Positions 44,335 through 51,981 of a stretch of DNA of 64,000 bases are shown here, one piece after another. Numbering within the stretch: the stretch's first letter is position 1; each line of letters begins with the position of its first letter. A model generated the notes under the pieces. It was not told the DNA's origin. It was given only the letters and a program-made list of their open reading frames with translations, and did no database searches. The translations under genes were made by a program, and so were the position numbers. The DNA comes from Paenibacillus peoriae KCTC 3763 (GTDB lineage: Bacteria; Bacillota; Bacilli; Paenibacillales; Paenibacillaceae). The stretch lies in contig NZ_AGFX01000018.1 in the NCBI RefSeq assembly GCF_000236805.1, positions 124,001-188,000 of the forward strand. The letters run 5' to 3'.

Positions 44335-45635
44335 GCAAACAAAAGTTATTTGCGCTGGGCTTCCAGCATGTCATGGCGATGTACGCCGGAGCGATTGCCG
44401 TTCCTCTGATCGTAGGAGGAGCGCTGCACCTGACGCCAGCCCAAATGGCATATCTGGTTGCCGCCGATCTGTTCACCTGTGGGATTGCCACGTTGCTACA
44501 GATTATGGGTACACGGTTTTTCGGTAGCAGATTACCGGTCATTCTCGGCTGTACGTTTACGGCAGTAGGACCGCTGATTGCGATTGCCTCGACCTCAAAC
44601 CTGGCGACCGCGTACGGGGCCATTATATTGTCCGGTATATTCGTGGTGCTTGCGGCACCGCTGTATGGCAAGCTGCTGCGCTTCTTCCCGACGGTGGTTA
44701 CCGGCTCGGTTGTGACCATTATCGGTCTGTCCCTTATCCCGGTGGCGATGAACAATGTAGCGGGTGGACAGGGCAGCGCAGATTTTGGACAGCCGCGTAA
44801 TTTGCTGTTGGCGCTGATTACATTACTGGTTATTCTGCTTGTAAATCGAGTGGCCAAAGGCTTTTTACGTTCGATTTCCGTGCTTATCGGTCTGTTTGCG
44901 GGTACTGTGGTCGCTTATGCGATGGGAATAGTGCATTTTGCTCCCGTGGCGGATGCCTCATGGGTGAGTGTGGCGCAGCCGTTTTATTTTGGCAAGCCGG
45001 AGTTTAGCATTATGGCGGTATGTACGATGATTATCGTTAATATTGTGAGCATGGTCGAGTCTACGGGCGTTTATCTGGCAGTAGGCAAGGCGATTGATCA
45101 GAAGGTGGAGCAGAAGCAGATCGTCAATGGACTACGTTCCGAAGGACTGGCGATTATGCTGGGTGGTATTTTTAATGCCTTCCCTTACACAGCTTTTTCG
45201 CAAAATGTCGGTCTGATTTCGCTCACTCGCGTCAAATCACGCAACGTTATTTTTGCAGCAGGCGGCATCATGGTTGTTCTTGGTTTGCTGCCTAAGCTGG
45301 CTGCCTTAACGACAGTGATTCCGAATGCCGTGCTGGGCGGGGCGATGATCGTTATGTTCGGTTCGGTCGCTGCATCAGGCATGTCTATTTTGTCAGAAGT
45401 AGACTTGCGGAAGGAAAGCAATCTACTCATCGCGGCATGCAGCATTGCTGTGGGACTAGGCTCTGCCGTTCTGCCACAAATGTTCGACCAACTGCCGAGC
45501 TTTGCCAAAATGCTGCTGCAAAACGGCATCGTATCCGGCTCGATTACAGCGATTGTGTTGAACATCGTTTTGACGAGAAAACAGGGAGATTCGGTCAAGG
45601 GTGTAAATGTGACGGAGGTTCCGCAGAAGGTTTAA
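44328..45635 (+). CDS. pbuX: Xanthine permease
   Basis: 435 residues, NCS2 family nucleobase:cation symporter with about 12-14 membrane segments. Family motifs are FALGFQHVMAMYAGAIAVPL at the N-terminus, VSMVESTGVYLAVGKA (NCS2 signature region with the essential Glu) and GGIFNAFPYTAFSQNVGLI. It imports xanthine for Xpt. The start overlaps the end of xpt, so the genes are coupled. Confidence 0.96.
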   Translation: MLSKQKLFALGFQHVMAMYAGAIAVPLIVGGALHLTPAQMAYLVAADLFTCGIATLLQIMGTRFFGSRLPVILGCTFTAVGPLIAIASTSNLATAYGAIILSGIFVVLAAPLYGKLLRFFPTVVTGSVVTIIGLSLIPVAMNNVAGGQGSADFGQPRNLLLALITLLVILLVNRVAKGFLRSISVLIGLFAGTVVAYAMGIVHFAPVADASWVSVAQPFYFGKPEFSIMAVCTMIIVNIVSMVESTGVYLAVGKAIDQKVEQKQIVNGLRSEGLAIMLGGIFNAFPYTAFSQNVGLISLTRVKSRNVIFAAGGIMVVLGLLPKLAALTTVIPNAVLGGAMIVMFGSVAASGMSILSEVDLRKESNLLIAACSIAVGLGSAVLPQMFDQLPSFAKMLLQNGIVSGSITAIVLNIVLTRKQGDSVKGVNVTEVPQKV

Positions 45636-45646
45636 TGCTATTAAAT

Positions 45647-45687
45647 AAAAGCCGGAGAGAGAGGGAAGCCTCTTTTTCCGGCTTTTT
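45647..45687 (+). terminator. Rho-independent terminator
   Basis: AAAAGCCGGA...TCCGGC with inner GAGAGG/CCTCT pairing, then TTTTT, right after pbuX. Confidence 0.85.
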
Positions 45688-45842
45688 GGTATAGGGTTTG
45701 TATGAAGCTAGAGATTTAAGGATCTATTAGTGGGATTTGCTAGAGTGATAGGCAAGGTCATGGTATAATCTAAATTATGGATTTTGAATAGTGGTGGAAG
45801 TTTTTGGACCACGGCGTAGCTTCCCGAAAGGGGGTGAAGCCG

Positions 45843-45974
45843 ATGGTCAACCTTGTGTCGTGCTACGATGTGCTGCGTTGGATGGTTACGTTACTAAGCC
45901 TGGTGTTTAGTATTCGTAAGCTTTATCGCTGGCTGCGTCGGAAATTTCGGAACAAGCGAAAACCCACCGCGTAA
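45843..45974 (+). CDS. 43-residue membrane peptide, type I toxin-like
   Basis: A short ORF with a strong AAGGGGGTG site six bases before ATG. The peptide has a hydrophobic stretch (LRWMVTLLSLVFSI, residues 11-24) and a strongly basic tail rich in Arg/Lys ending KPTA. Its stop lies within a terminator stem (45959-46004), and the 5' leader starting near a TATAAT (about 45762) is structured. These are typical of small membrane-active toxins of type I systems in Bacillales ('holin-like toxins'). Whether an antisense RNA exists is inferred only; candidate complementary segments lie at 46028-46041 and 46106-46119. Confidence 0.65.
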   Translation: MVNLVSCYDVLRWMVTLLSLVFSIRKLYRWLRRKFRNKRKPTA

Positions 45975-46004
45975 TTAGGTTAGGCGCCTAACGGTGGGTT
46001 TTGT
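45959..46004 (+). terminator. Terminator of the small peptide gene
   Basis: AAAACCCACCG (45959-45969) and CGGTGGGTTTT (45992-46002) with an inner GTTAGGCGCCTAAC palindrome. The 5' arm contains the last codons of the peptide. Confidence 0.85.
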
Positions 46005-46061
46005 TTGCATTAACATTCAGTTATGCAGCGCGCCGTGGTGATCCACAGCCTTTCAAGTCCT

Positions 46062-46098
46062 AAGAGTCTTTGCCGTTGGCGCGGCGAAGGCTCTTTTC
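46062..46098. terminator. Second hairpin terminator, possibly for a small RNA
   Basis: AAGAG-CTT-GCCG pairs with CGGC-AAG-CTCTT, followed by T on the plus strand and preceded by T on the minus strand. No protein gene ends here, so a small RNA (either strand) next to the toxin-like gene is a reasonable reading. Confidence 0.5.
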
Positions 46099-46223
46099 TA
46101 GTATATGGACACGGTGGGTATCTATATACCTAATTTTATCATGTTCATTTCGTGCACGCAACGTGAACCCATAGCCTTTAACCATACTATATCATTAAAA
46201 TTTAAAATATATCGCAACATTTG

Positions 46224-46252
46224 TTGACAAGCCAGTAGCAACAAAATAAGAT
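46224..46252 (+). promoter_or_regulatory. Sigma-A promoter of the cobalamin-riboswitch operon
   Basis: TTGACA (46224-46229), a 17-base spacer and TAAGAT (46247-46252). It lies about 70 bases upstream of the riboswitch. Confidence 0.8.
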
Positions 46253-46320
46253 AGTCCTAAATCGTAATATAAAGGAATAAAGGAAGAAAACAGGTGCGAG
46301 CCGAACTTTCCACATACAGG

Positions 46321-46515
46321 GTTTTATTGAAGCCTTGTAGTGGTGGGTGACGTGTTCGCTTAAAAGGGAAGTTCGGTACATTCCGACACGGACCCGCCAC
46401 TGTATACAGGCATCAGCAGGGTACTGCTGGAGCTTTCAGAATAGCCACTGGAACTGTAAAGAACCGGGAAGGCCTGAAAGGTAAGCCTGAAGTCAGGAGA
46501 CCTGCCTGTTTTAAC
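46321..46515 (+). promoter_or_regulatory. Cobalamin riboswitch
   Basis: Conserved blocks appear in order: TGGTGGGTGACGTGTTC, AAAAGGGAAGTTCGGT, CATTCCGACACGGACCCGCC followed by ACTGTA, GCCACTGG, CCGGGAAGGCC and the B12 box AAGCCTGAAGTCAGGAGACC (46484-46503) then TGCC. These define the adenosylcobalamin-type (Cbl) riboswitch. High cobalamin should shut off the ABC operon downstream through the terminator at 46637. Confidence 0.95.
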
Positions 46516-46636
46516 ATCACTGTCAGACCCACGGGATGCTGGGGAGGTGGTTGGACGTGCTGCATACGGAATGTCTGAAACGATCCGATCCCCTTTTTTA
46601 GAGGGTGTTGAGGGTGAGCTTTGGCATTTTATAATG

Positions 46637-46681
46637 AAAGCATTTCTGACTGCTGATCAAGTGGTCGGGGATGCTTTTTTC
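46637..46681 (+). terminator. Terminator in the cobalamin riboswitch leader
   Basis: AAAGCAT (46637-46643) pairs with ATGCTTT (46671-46677), with further TTC.GAC/GGTC.GGG pairing, and runs into TTTTTT. It lies between aptamer and first gene, fitting a transcription-attenuation platform. Confidence 0.8.
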
Positions 46682-46726
46682 GCGTTAGGTTTATATGATT
46701 TTGCAAGATAGAGGGGGATTCATGAA

Positions 46727-48307
46727 ATGATAAGCAATCGTAAAAGAAACTCACGGTTTATATGTACGGGACTGGTGCTGCTTATGGCCGTTATGGCTCT
46801 GGCGGCATGCTCCACACCCGGTCAAACGGCGGACTCTACCAAGAACGGGCAGACACCTACGGAGCAGAGCTCAGCGGATAAAAAGCTGGTGATGGCGTAT
46901 ACATGGAAGCCGTCAGGCGTTGACCCGCACGGAGACAATAGCTGGGATGTCATGCGGTCCGGTGCAGGTGAGACCCTTGTCCGCTTGAATGAAAAGCTGG
47001 AGCCTGTAGCTTGGCTGGCAAAAGGGTGGAAGCAGGATAGCCCTACCGTCTGGACGTTCAGCTTGCAGGATAAGGTTACTTTTCATGATGGAAAGCGTAT
47101 GGATGCAGCCAGCGTCAAGGCTTCACTGCTGCGTTCTATTGAAAAAAGCCATCTGGCGAAGGACTTGCTGGATGTGAAGTCTATTGATGTAAGCGGTCCG
47201 CTGACTTTGAAAATGACGACAAATCAGCCGAACGCGGCGCTGGCATCCAATCTGGCTGATCCATCGACGATTGTGCTGGATGTAGCTTCTATGAAAGATG
47301 AGCAGAGCTATCCTGCGATGACAGGTGCTTTTAAAATCAAAGCGTTCAACAAGGATCAATCCTTGGTTGTGGAACGTTATGACGGGTATTGGGGAGAGAA
47401 GGCTCGGCTGGCCGAAGCGACGATGAAGTTCATTACGGACGGCAATTCGCGCCTGATGGCGCTTCAATCCGGCGAGGTGGACGTAGCAACGGATGTTCCG
47501 GTGGATAACGCGGAGGTGTTGAAAAAGAACGACAAGCTGCAGGTGTTGTCGGCTCCTTCCGTGCGTACCCATATGATCGTCTACAATATGGAGTCGCCTG
47601 TGTTCAAGGATGCGGCCAACCGCAGGGTCGTGGATAGTCTGATTCCACGCGCATCCATTGTGAGCGCGGTCATGAGGGGCTACGGTACGGAGGCCAGCAG
47701 CCCGTTTCCGAGCATTCTCCCCTTTGGCAAGGCTGAGCGTAAAGCACTGGACGGAACGCCGGAGCAATTGCTGACCAAAGATGGCTGGCAAAAGGATGCC
47801 CAAGGCACATGGACCAAGCAAGGCAAGCCGTTCGAGGTTACGCTGCTGACCTTCCCACAGCGCCCTGAACTCTCCGTGATGGCTGAGGTCATTCAGAGTC
47901 AATTGCTGAAAGAGGGGATCCAGGTCAAGATTCGCAAGGTGGAAAATATAGACGAGGCGTTAACCAAAAACGATTGGGATTTTGCCATGTACAGTATGCT
48001 GACGGCCCATACAGGGGAACCGCAATATTTTATGGACACGTTTTATTCCTCCAAAAGCAAGGCTAACGTAAGCCGATATGTCTCCAAGCCGCTGGAGGAC
48101 ATTCTTGGCAGATTAAAGCTGGCGAAGAATACAGCAGAGCGCAATGCGCTGACACTACAAGCGTTAGATCTCATTAATACGGATTTGCCGCAGTCGTTCA
48201 TTGTGCATCCTGACAATGTATTTGGTGTGAAAAAAGGGGTAGAGGGCTTTACGCCCCATCCGATTGAGTATTACTACATTACAGCGCAATCTGATATTGC
48301 GAAATAG
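46727..48307 (+). CDS. Nickel/peptide-type ABC substrate-binding lipoprotein (B12-riboswitch operon)
   Basis: 526 residues, SBP family 5 (NikA/OppA). A signal peptide ends in the lipobox LAAC (about residues 24-27), so it is membrane-anchored outside the cell. DPHGDNSWDVMRSGAGETLV and GAFKIKAFNKDQSLVVERYDGYWG are family landmarks. Five-gene Nik/Opp operons behind cobalamin riboswitches have been proposed as cobalt importers (established comparative genomics). By that logic I infer cobalt or a cobalt chelate as ligand. It is followed by two permease and two ATPase genes. Confidence 0.85.
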   Translation: MISNRKRNSRFICTGLVLLMAVMALAACSTPGQTADSTKNGQTPTEQSSADKKLVMAYTWKPSGVDPHGDNSWDVMRSGAGETLVRLNEKLEPVAWLAKGWKQDSPTVWTFSLQDKVTFHDGKRMDAASVKASLLRSIEKSHLAKDLLDVKSIDVSGPLTLKMTTNQPNAALASNLADPSTIVLDVASMKDEQSYPAMTGAFKIKAFNKDQSLVVERYDGYWGEKARLAEATMKFITDGNSRLMALQSGEVDVATDVPVDNAEVLKKNDKLQVLSAPSVRTHMIVYNMESPVFKDAANRRVVDSLIPRASIVSAVMRGYGTEASSPFPSILPFGKAERKALDGTPEQLLTKDGWQKDAQGTWTKQGKPFEVTLLTFPQRPELSVMAEVIQSQLLKEGIQVKIRKVENIDEALTKNDWDFAMYSMLTAHTGEPQYFMDTFYSSKSKANVSRYVSKPLEDILGRLKLAKNTAERNALTLQALDLINTDLPQSFIVHPDNVFGVKKGVEGFTPHPIEYYYITAQSDIAK

Positions 48308-48322
48308 CGGGCTGCGTATCCT

Positions 48323-49252
48323 ATGATTCGTTTTATTCTGGAACGTGCGGCGCAGCTGGTCATCATTGTATTCGTTGTCTCTACGGTGACTTTTGTACTG
48401 ATGAGACTAGCTCCGGGGGACCCTGCTACCATTTTGCTTACTGCGCATAATGTACCTGCCTCTGAGGAGGCGTTGACGGCACTGCGGAAGGAACTGGGCT
48501 TGAATGAGCCGCTTCATATTCAGTATGTCAACTGGCTGCGGGACGTGTTCACGGGGCATTGGGGTACCTCGTATGTGTCCAGGGAGTCGGTGCTGGCCGA
48601 GCTGTGGAGCAGACTGCCTGCTACTGTGGAGCTGGCTTTGGCGGGCTTTGCCGTGATGACCGTGCTGACGCTGGGGATGGGACTGGCCGCCTCGGTCAAA
48701 TCCAACGGCCCACTGGATCGCCTGAGCAGACTTTTGGCCCTGCTGGGCTCATCCATTCCCTCCTTTTGGCTTGGTTTCCTGCTGATCTATTTGTTTTCCG
48801 TTTGTCTGGGCTGGCTTCCATCCATGGGAAGAGAAGATTGGACACATCTGGTGCTGCCGGCGCTGACCCTAGGTGCAGGTCTGGGGGCGGTACAAGCACG
48901 TGTGCTGCGTGCGCAAATGCTGGAGCTGGGTGATCGGAATTTTGTGAAAGCGGCGAAGGCCAGAGGCTTTTCCCGTACGCATATTCTGTTTTTTGAGGTA
49001 TTTAAGCATGCCGTTTTGCCTATTATTACGCTGTTAGGTACGAATCTGTCATTTATGCTTGCAGGTAATGTCATCGTAGAGACGATTTTTTCATGGCCGG
49101 GCTTGGGCAAGTATTTTATAGATGCGATTACGCAGCGAGATTACCCCGTGATTCAAGGGTATGTTATTTTTGCTGCATTTTTAATTGTAGGTGTTCAGTG
49201 TTTGGTAGATGTGGTACAGACGGCGATAGATCCAAGGCTGCGTTTGCGTTAG
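48323..49252 (+). CDS. NikB/OppB-type ABC permease (B12-riboswitch operon)
   Basis: 309 residues, six membrane segments. The N-terminal TFVLMRLAPGDPATILL, GTSYVSRESVL and the ATPase-docking EAA-like loop VKAAKARGFSRTHILFFEVFKHAVLP are typical of the NikB/DppB subfamily. It starts 15 bases after the binding protein gene. It forms the membrane channel with the next product. Confidence 0.92.
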   Translation: MIRFILERAAQLVIIVFVVSTVTFVLMRLAPGDPATILLTAHNVPASEEALTALRKELGLNEPLHIQYVNWLRDVFTGHWGTSYVSRESVLAELWSRLPATVELALAGFAVMTVLTLGMGLAASVKSNGPLDRLSRLLALLGSSIPSFWLGFLLIYLFSVCLGWLPSMGREDWTHLVLPALTLGAGLGAVQARVLRAQMLELGDRNFVKAAKARGFSRTHILFFEVFKHAVLPIITLLGTNLSFMLAGNVIVETIFSWPGLGKYFIDAITQRDYPVIQGYVIFAAFLIVGVQCLVDVVQTAIDPRLRLR

Positions 49253-49267
49253 GGGAGGAAGCTGGGA

Positions 49268-50083
49268 ATGAAAAGGATACGGTTTTCCTTCAAAGGAAGC
49301 TTGCTGACAGGCGGCGTACTGTTTGGCCTGATCGTGCTGCTCGGAGTGCTGGCTCCATGGGTTGCTCCTCATGATCCTCTGAGTGTGGACCTTCTGAACC
49401 GTCTGGCCCCACCTAGCCGGGAATATCCCTTTGGTACGGATCACCTGGGGCGGGATGTGCTGTCACGGCTCATTTACGGGATTCGAACGAGTGTGTTAAT
49501 CGCGTGCACGATTACTGTGGCTACGCTGAGTGTCAGTCTGCCGATAGGCCTGCTCATTGGCTATGTACGTGGGCGTGTGGATCAACTGATCATGCGAGGA
49601 ATTGACGGCGTGCTGGCTTTTCCCGATATTATTTTGACGGTGGCGATTGTCGGGATTTTGGGCCCGGGTTTTGTTAACATGACCTTGGCTATTATAGCGG
49701 TACGGTGGGCAGGCTATGTCCGCTATATCCGCAGTCTGGTTCAAAAAGCCTGTCAGGAGGACTATGTGCGATATGCCCGTTTATCCGGCAATTCACACAT
49801 ACGCATACTGAGACATTACGTATTGCCACAAGTGTTGCCGCAGTTGGTTGTTTATGCGGTTTGGGATATCGGGCGCGTGGTGCTGATGATTGCCGGGCTT
49901 TCCTTTCTTGGACTGGGTGTACAGCCGCCCAAGCCAGAGTGGGGTGTGATGCTGCATGATGCAACCTCGTATTTTCAGGTGGCTCCGCATGTCATGATTT
50001 TCCCGGGCTTGGCGATTATGCTGTTTGTGCTTGCGTGCCAGCTACTGGGTGACCGTTTTTCGGAAAAGGAGGCGGCGAAATAG
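49268..50083 (+). CDS. NikC/OppC-type ABC permease (B12-riboswitch operon)
   Basis: 271 residues. PWVAPHDPLSVDLLNRL and PFGTDHLGRDVLSRL are the NikC/DppC N-terminal signature; VRYARLSGNSHIRILRHYVLP is the EAA loop; LGLGVQPPKPEWGVMLHDA is the conserved C-terminus. GGGAGGAAGCTGGGA precedes the ATG. Its TAG overlaps the GTG of the next gene by one base. Confidence 0.93.
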   Translation: MKRIRFSFKGSLLTGGVLFGLIVLLGVLAPWVAPHDPLSVDLLNRLAPPSREYPFGTDHLGRDVLSRLIYGIRTSVLIACTITVATLSVSLPIGLLIGYVRGRVDQLIMRGIDGVLAFPDIILTVAIVGILGPGFVNMTLAIIAVRWAGYVRYIRSLVQKACQEDYVRYARLSGNSHIRILRHYVLPQVLPQLVVYAVWDIGRVVLMIAGLSFLGLGVQPPKPEWGVMLHDATSYFQVAPHVMIFPGLAIMLFVLACQLLGDRFSEKEAAK

Positions 50084-51063
50084 TGGAGAATCGGACAGTC
50101 CTTGACCGGAAGGATACGACAGAGCGAGTGGCCGGGCGCAAGCCACTGTTACACGTGGAACATTTGGAGATAGGCTGTATAGGTACAGGAACTACCGTTA
50201 GGGCGGAGACAGGTTCGGGTGCAGGTAGAAAATTAGAAGCGAACGAGGGAACAATACGGAACAGTGGCCGTCAACCTCTGCTGCGAGATGTGAGCTTTTC
50301 CCTATATCCGGGCGAAATTGTGGCTCTGACCGGGCCGAGCGGATGCGGCAAGAGCCTGACTGCACACGCAATTGCAGGCATGCTGGAGCCGGGGATTGGT
50401 GTTACGCAAGGGCATATTTACTATAACGGGGAGGACATTGTCCCGTTCCATGAACGGCGCTGGCAAAGGCTGCGCCGCGAGGATATTGCGTTGCTCATTC
50501 AACAATCGCTGAGCGGTTTGAACCCGATCCGTACCGTCCGCACACAGTTGACGGATACGTTAAGGCTGCACGGGCGGCACCATTTGCCGCACGAACAGAA
50601 GGAGCCGGGGCAGGCTGATGCTGCCCCGTCCCACGCTGTACCGCGGCAAGCCGTTCTACAGGGTGCGCTGCCCTGGATGAGACGGATGATAAGCCGCGCC
50701 ACGAAGCTAGCCGGAGGCCGCGCTACGCAACCGCAGGAGGCGTATCTGCACGCTCTGCTCCGCAAGGTCGGGTTTGCAGACCCGGAGCGCATTTTGTCAT
50801 CGTATCCGTTTGAGCTGAGTGGGGGCATGTGTCAAAGAGTGCTGCTGGCCGCTATGTTAAGCTCCGGTCCGCGCCTTTTTATTGCCGACGAGCCTACTAC
50901 GGCGCTGGATGTCATCAACCGGGATAAGGTTCTGGCATTGCTCCAGCAGTTGAGAGAGGATTTTGACCTCACCATTTTGTTGATTTCTCATGATCGTCAG
51001 GGTATGAGTCGTGTGGCAGATCGCGTGCTGGAGATGAGCCCGGAAGGAAGGATGCACGAATGA
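50083..51063 (+). CDS. NikD/OppD-type ABC ATPase with two insertions (B12-riboswitch operon)
   Basis: 326 residues. Walker A TGPSGCGKS (about 83-91), signature LSGGMCQR (about 245-252) and Walker B LFIADEPTTALD (about 265-276) are intact. Two segments are unusual: residues about 31-62, a Gly/Thr-rich insert between the first strand and the core, and about 163-217, a polar insert before the helical domain. Typical NikD is about 255-270 residues. The GTG start overlaps the permease stop. Confidence 0.88.
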   Translation: MENRTVLDRKDTTERVAGRKPLLHVEHLEIGCIGTGTTVRAETGSGAGRKLEANEGTIRNSGRQPLLRDVSFSLYPGEIVALTGPSGCGKSLTAHAIAGMLEPGIGVTQGHIYYNGEDIVPFHERRWQRLRREDIALLIQQSLSGLNPIRTVRTQLTDTLRLHGRHHLPHEQKEPGQADAAPSHAVPRQAVLQGALPWMRRMISRATKLAGGRATQPQEAYLHALLRKVGFADPERILSSYPFELSGGMCQRVLLAAMLSSGPRLFIADEPTTALDVINRDKVLALLQQLREDFDLTILLISHDRQGMSRVADRVLEMSPEGRMHE

Positions 51064-51839
51064 TACTGGAATTGAAGCAAGTGACCAAAAATTATCCTAT
51101 CCGTAGACGGAAAAAAGGCTGGTTTAGCAAGCAAGATAGCGAGCAGGCTGCCGTGAAGCAGGTAAGTCTGGAGTTACAGCGGGGAGAATGCCTCGGACTG
51201 GTTGGGGAAAGCGGAAGCGGCAAAAGTACGCTGGCACAATGTATCCTGAGGCTGGAACCGTTAACCTCGGGGGAGATTTGGCTGGATCATCAGCCCATTC
51301 ATACGGGAAAGGTGAAGGATATTCATCTATATAAAAGAATCCAGTTGGTCGCGCAGGACTCGTCTTCCTCACTGCATCCCCGTATGACCATTCGAGATAT
51401 TTTGCTGGAGCCGATCCACAACTATTTTCCTGAGCGAAAAGCGCAGGCACTGGATATCTGTCTGTCTCTACTCGAATCAGTAGGCTTGGACGCTGACAGT
51501 CTGGAGAAATATCCGTCACAGCTAAGCGGCGGACAAAAGCAGCGGGTATGCATCGCCCGTGCGCTGGCAGTGGAGCCGGAAATCATCTTGTTCGATGAAT
51601 CCGTCGCCAATCTCGACGCGGCAACGCAGTCCTCCGTACTCGACTTGCTCAAAAAAGTCCAGATAGAACGTCAGTTATCCTACCTTTTCATCACTCATGA
51701 TCTTCAATCCACCCGTCCGTTTTGTGATCGAATTGCCGTCATGTATCAGGGAGAGATCGTGGAAGTATTTAAGGATTGGGATGAAAGCCTGTTACAGCAT
51801 GAGTACACTCACACCTTGTTTCAAACGTTGGTGGAATGA
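51060..51839 (+). CDS. NikE/OppF-type ABC ATPase (B12-riboswitch operon)
   Basis: 259 residues. Walker A GESGSGKST, signature QLSGGQKQRVCIARAL and Walker B IILFDESVANLD; the ES in place of EP/EA after Walker B Asp is common in NikE. The ATG overlaps the previous stop (ATGA). It is the last gene of the operon. With the preceding ATPase it forms the heterodimer that powers import. Confidence 0.93.
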   Translation: MILELKQVTKNYPIRRRKKGWFSKQDSEQAAVKQVSLELQRGECLGLVGESGSGKSTLAQCILRLEPLTSGEIWLDHQPIHTGKVKDIHLYKRIQLVAQDSSSSLHPRMTIRDILLEPIHNYFPERKAQALDICLSLLESVGLDADSLEKYPSQLSGGQKQRVCIARALAVEPEIILFDESVANLDAATQSSVLDLLKKVQIERQLSYLFITHDLQSTRPFCDRIAVMYQGEIVEVFKDWDESLLQHEYTHTLFQTLVE

Positions 51840-51899
51840 TCCATCTATCTCATATTATACAAATTTAAAATAAACTTGACCTTTCCTTGTCAATTATTG

Positions 51900-51928
51900 T
51901 TGACAAAATAAGATGTGCTACCTATTCT
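51900..51928 (+). promoter_or_regulatory. Sigma-A promoter of the Fur-box operon
   Basis: TTGACA (51900-51905), a 17-base spacer and TATTCT (51923-51928). The Fur box begins just downstream of the -10. Confidence 0.65.
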
Positions 51929-51934
51929 TAATAT

Positions 51935-51954
51935 GATTATGATAATCATTATCA
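51935..51954. promoter_or_regulatory. Fur box
   Basis: TGATAATCATTATCA (51940-51954) is an exact 7-1-7 Bacillus Fur site. The 19-mer 51935-51953 matches the classic GATAATGATAATCATTATC at 18 of 19 bases. It is placed to block the promoter when iron is plentiful. Confidence 0.92.
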
Positions 51955-51981
51955 CATATATAGAAAAGGGGAAATACATTG

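Noticed and set aside
44312-44857. Minus-strand ORF opposite pbuX
   Set aside because: Antisense shadow of a conserved permease; rich in Ser/Pro/Ala with no domain.
47123-47902. 259-codon minus-strand ORF opposite the binding protein gene
   Set aside because: It is a codon-bias shadow in a GC-rich conserved gene; the translation is Arg/His/Gln-rich with no motif.
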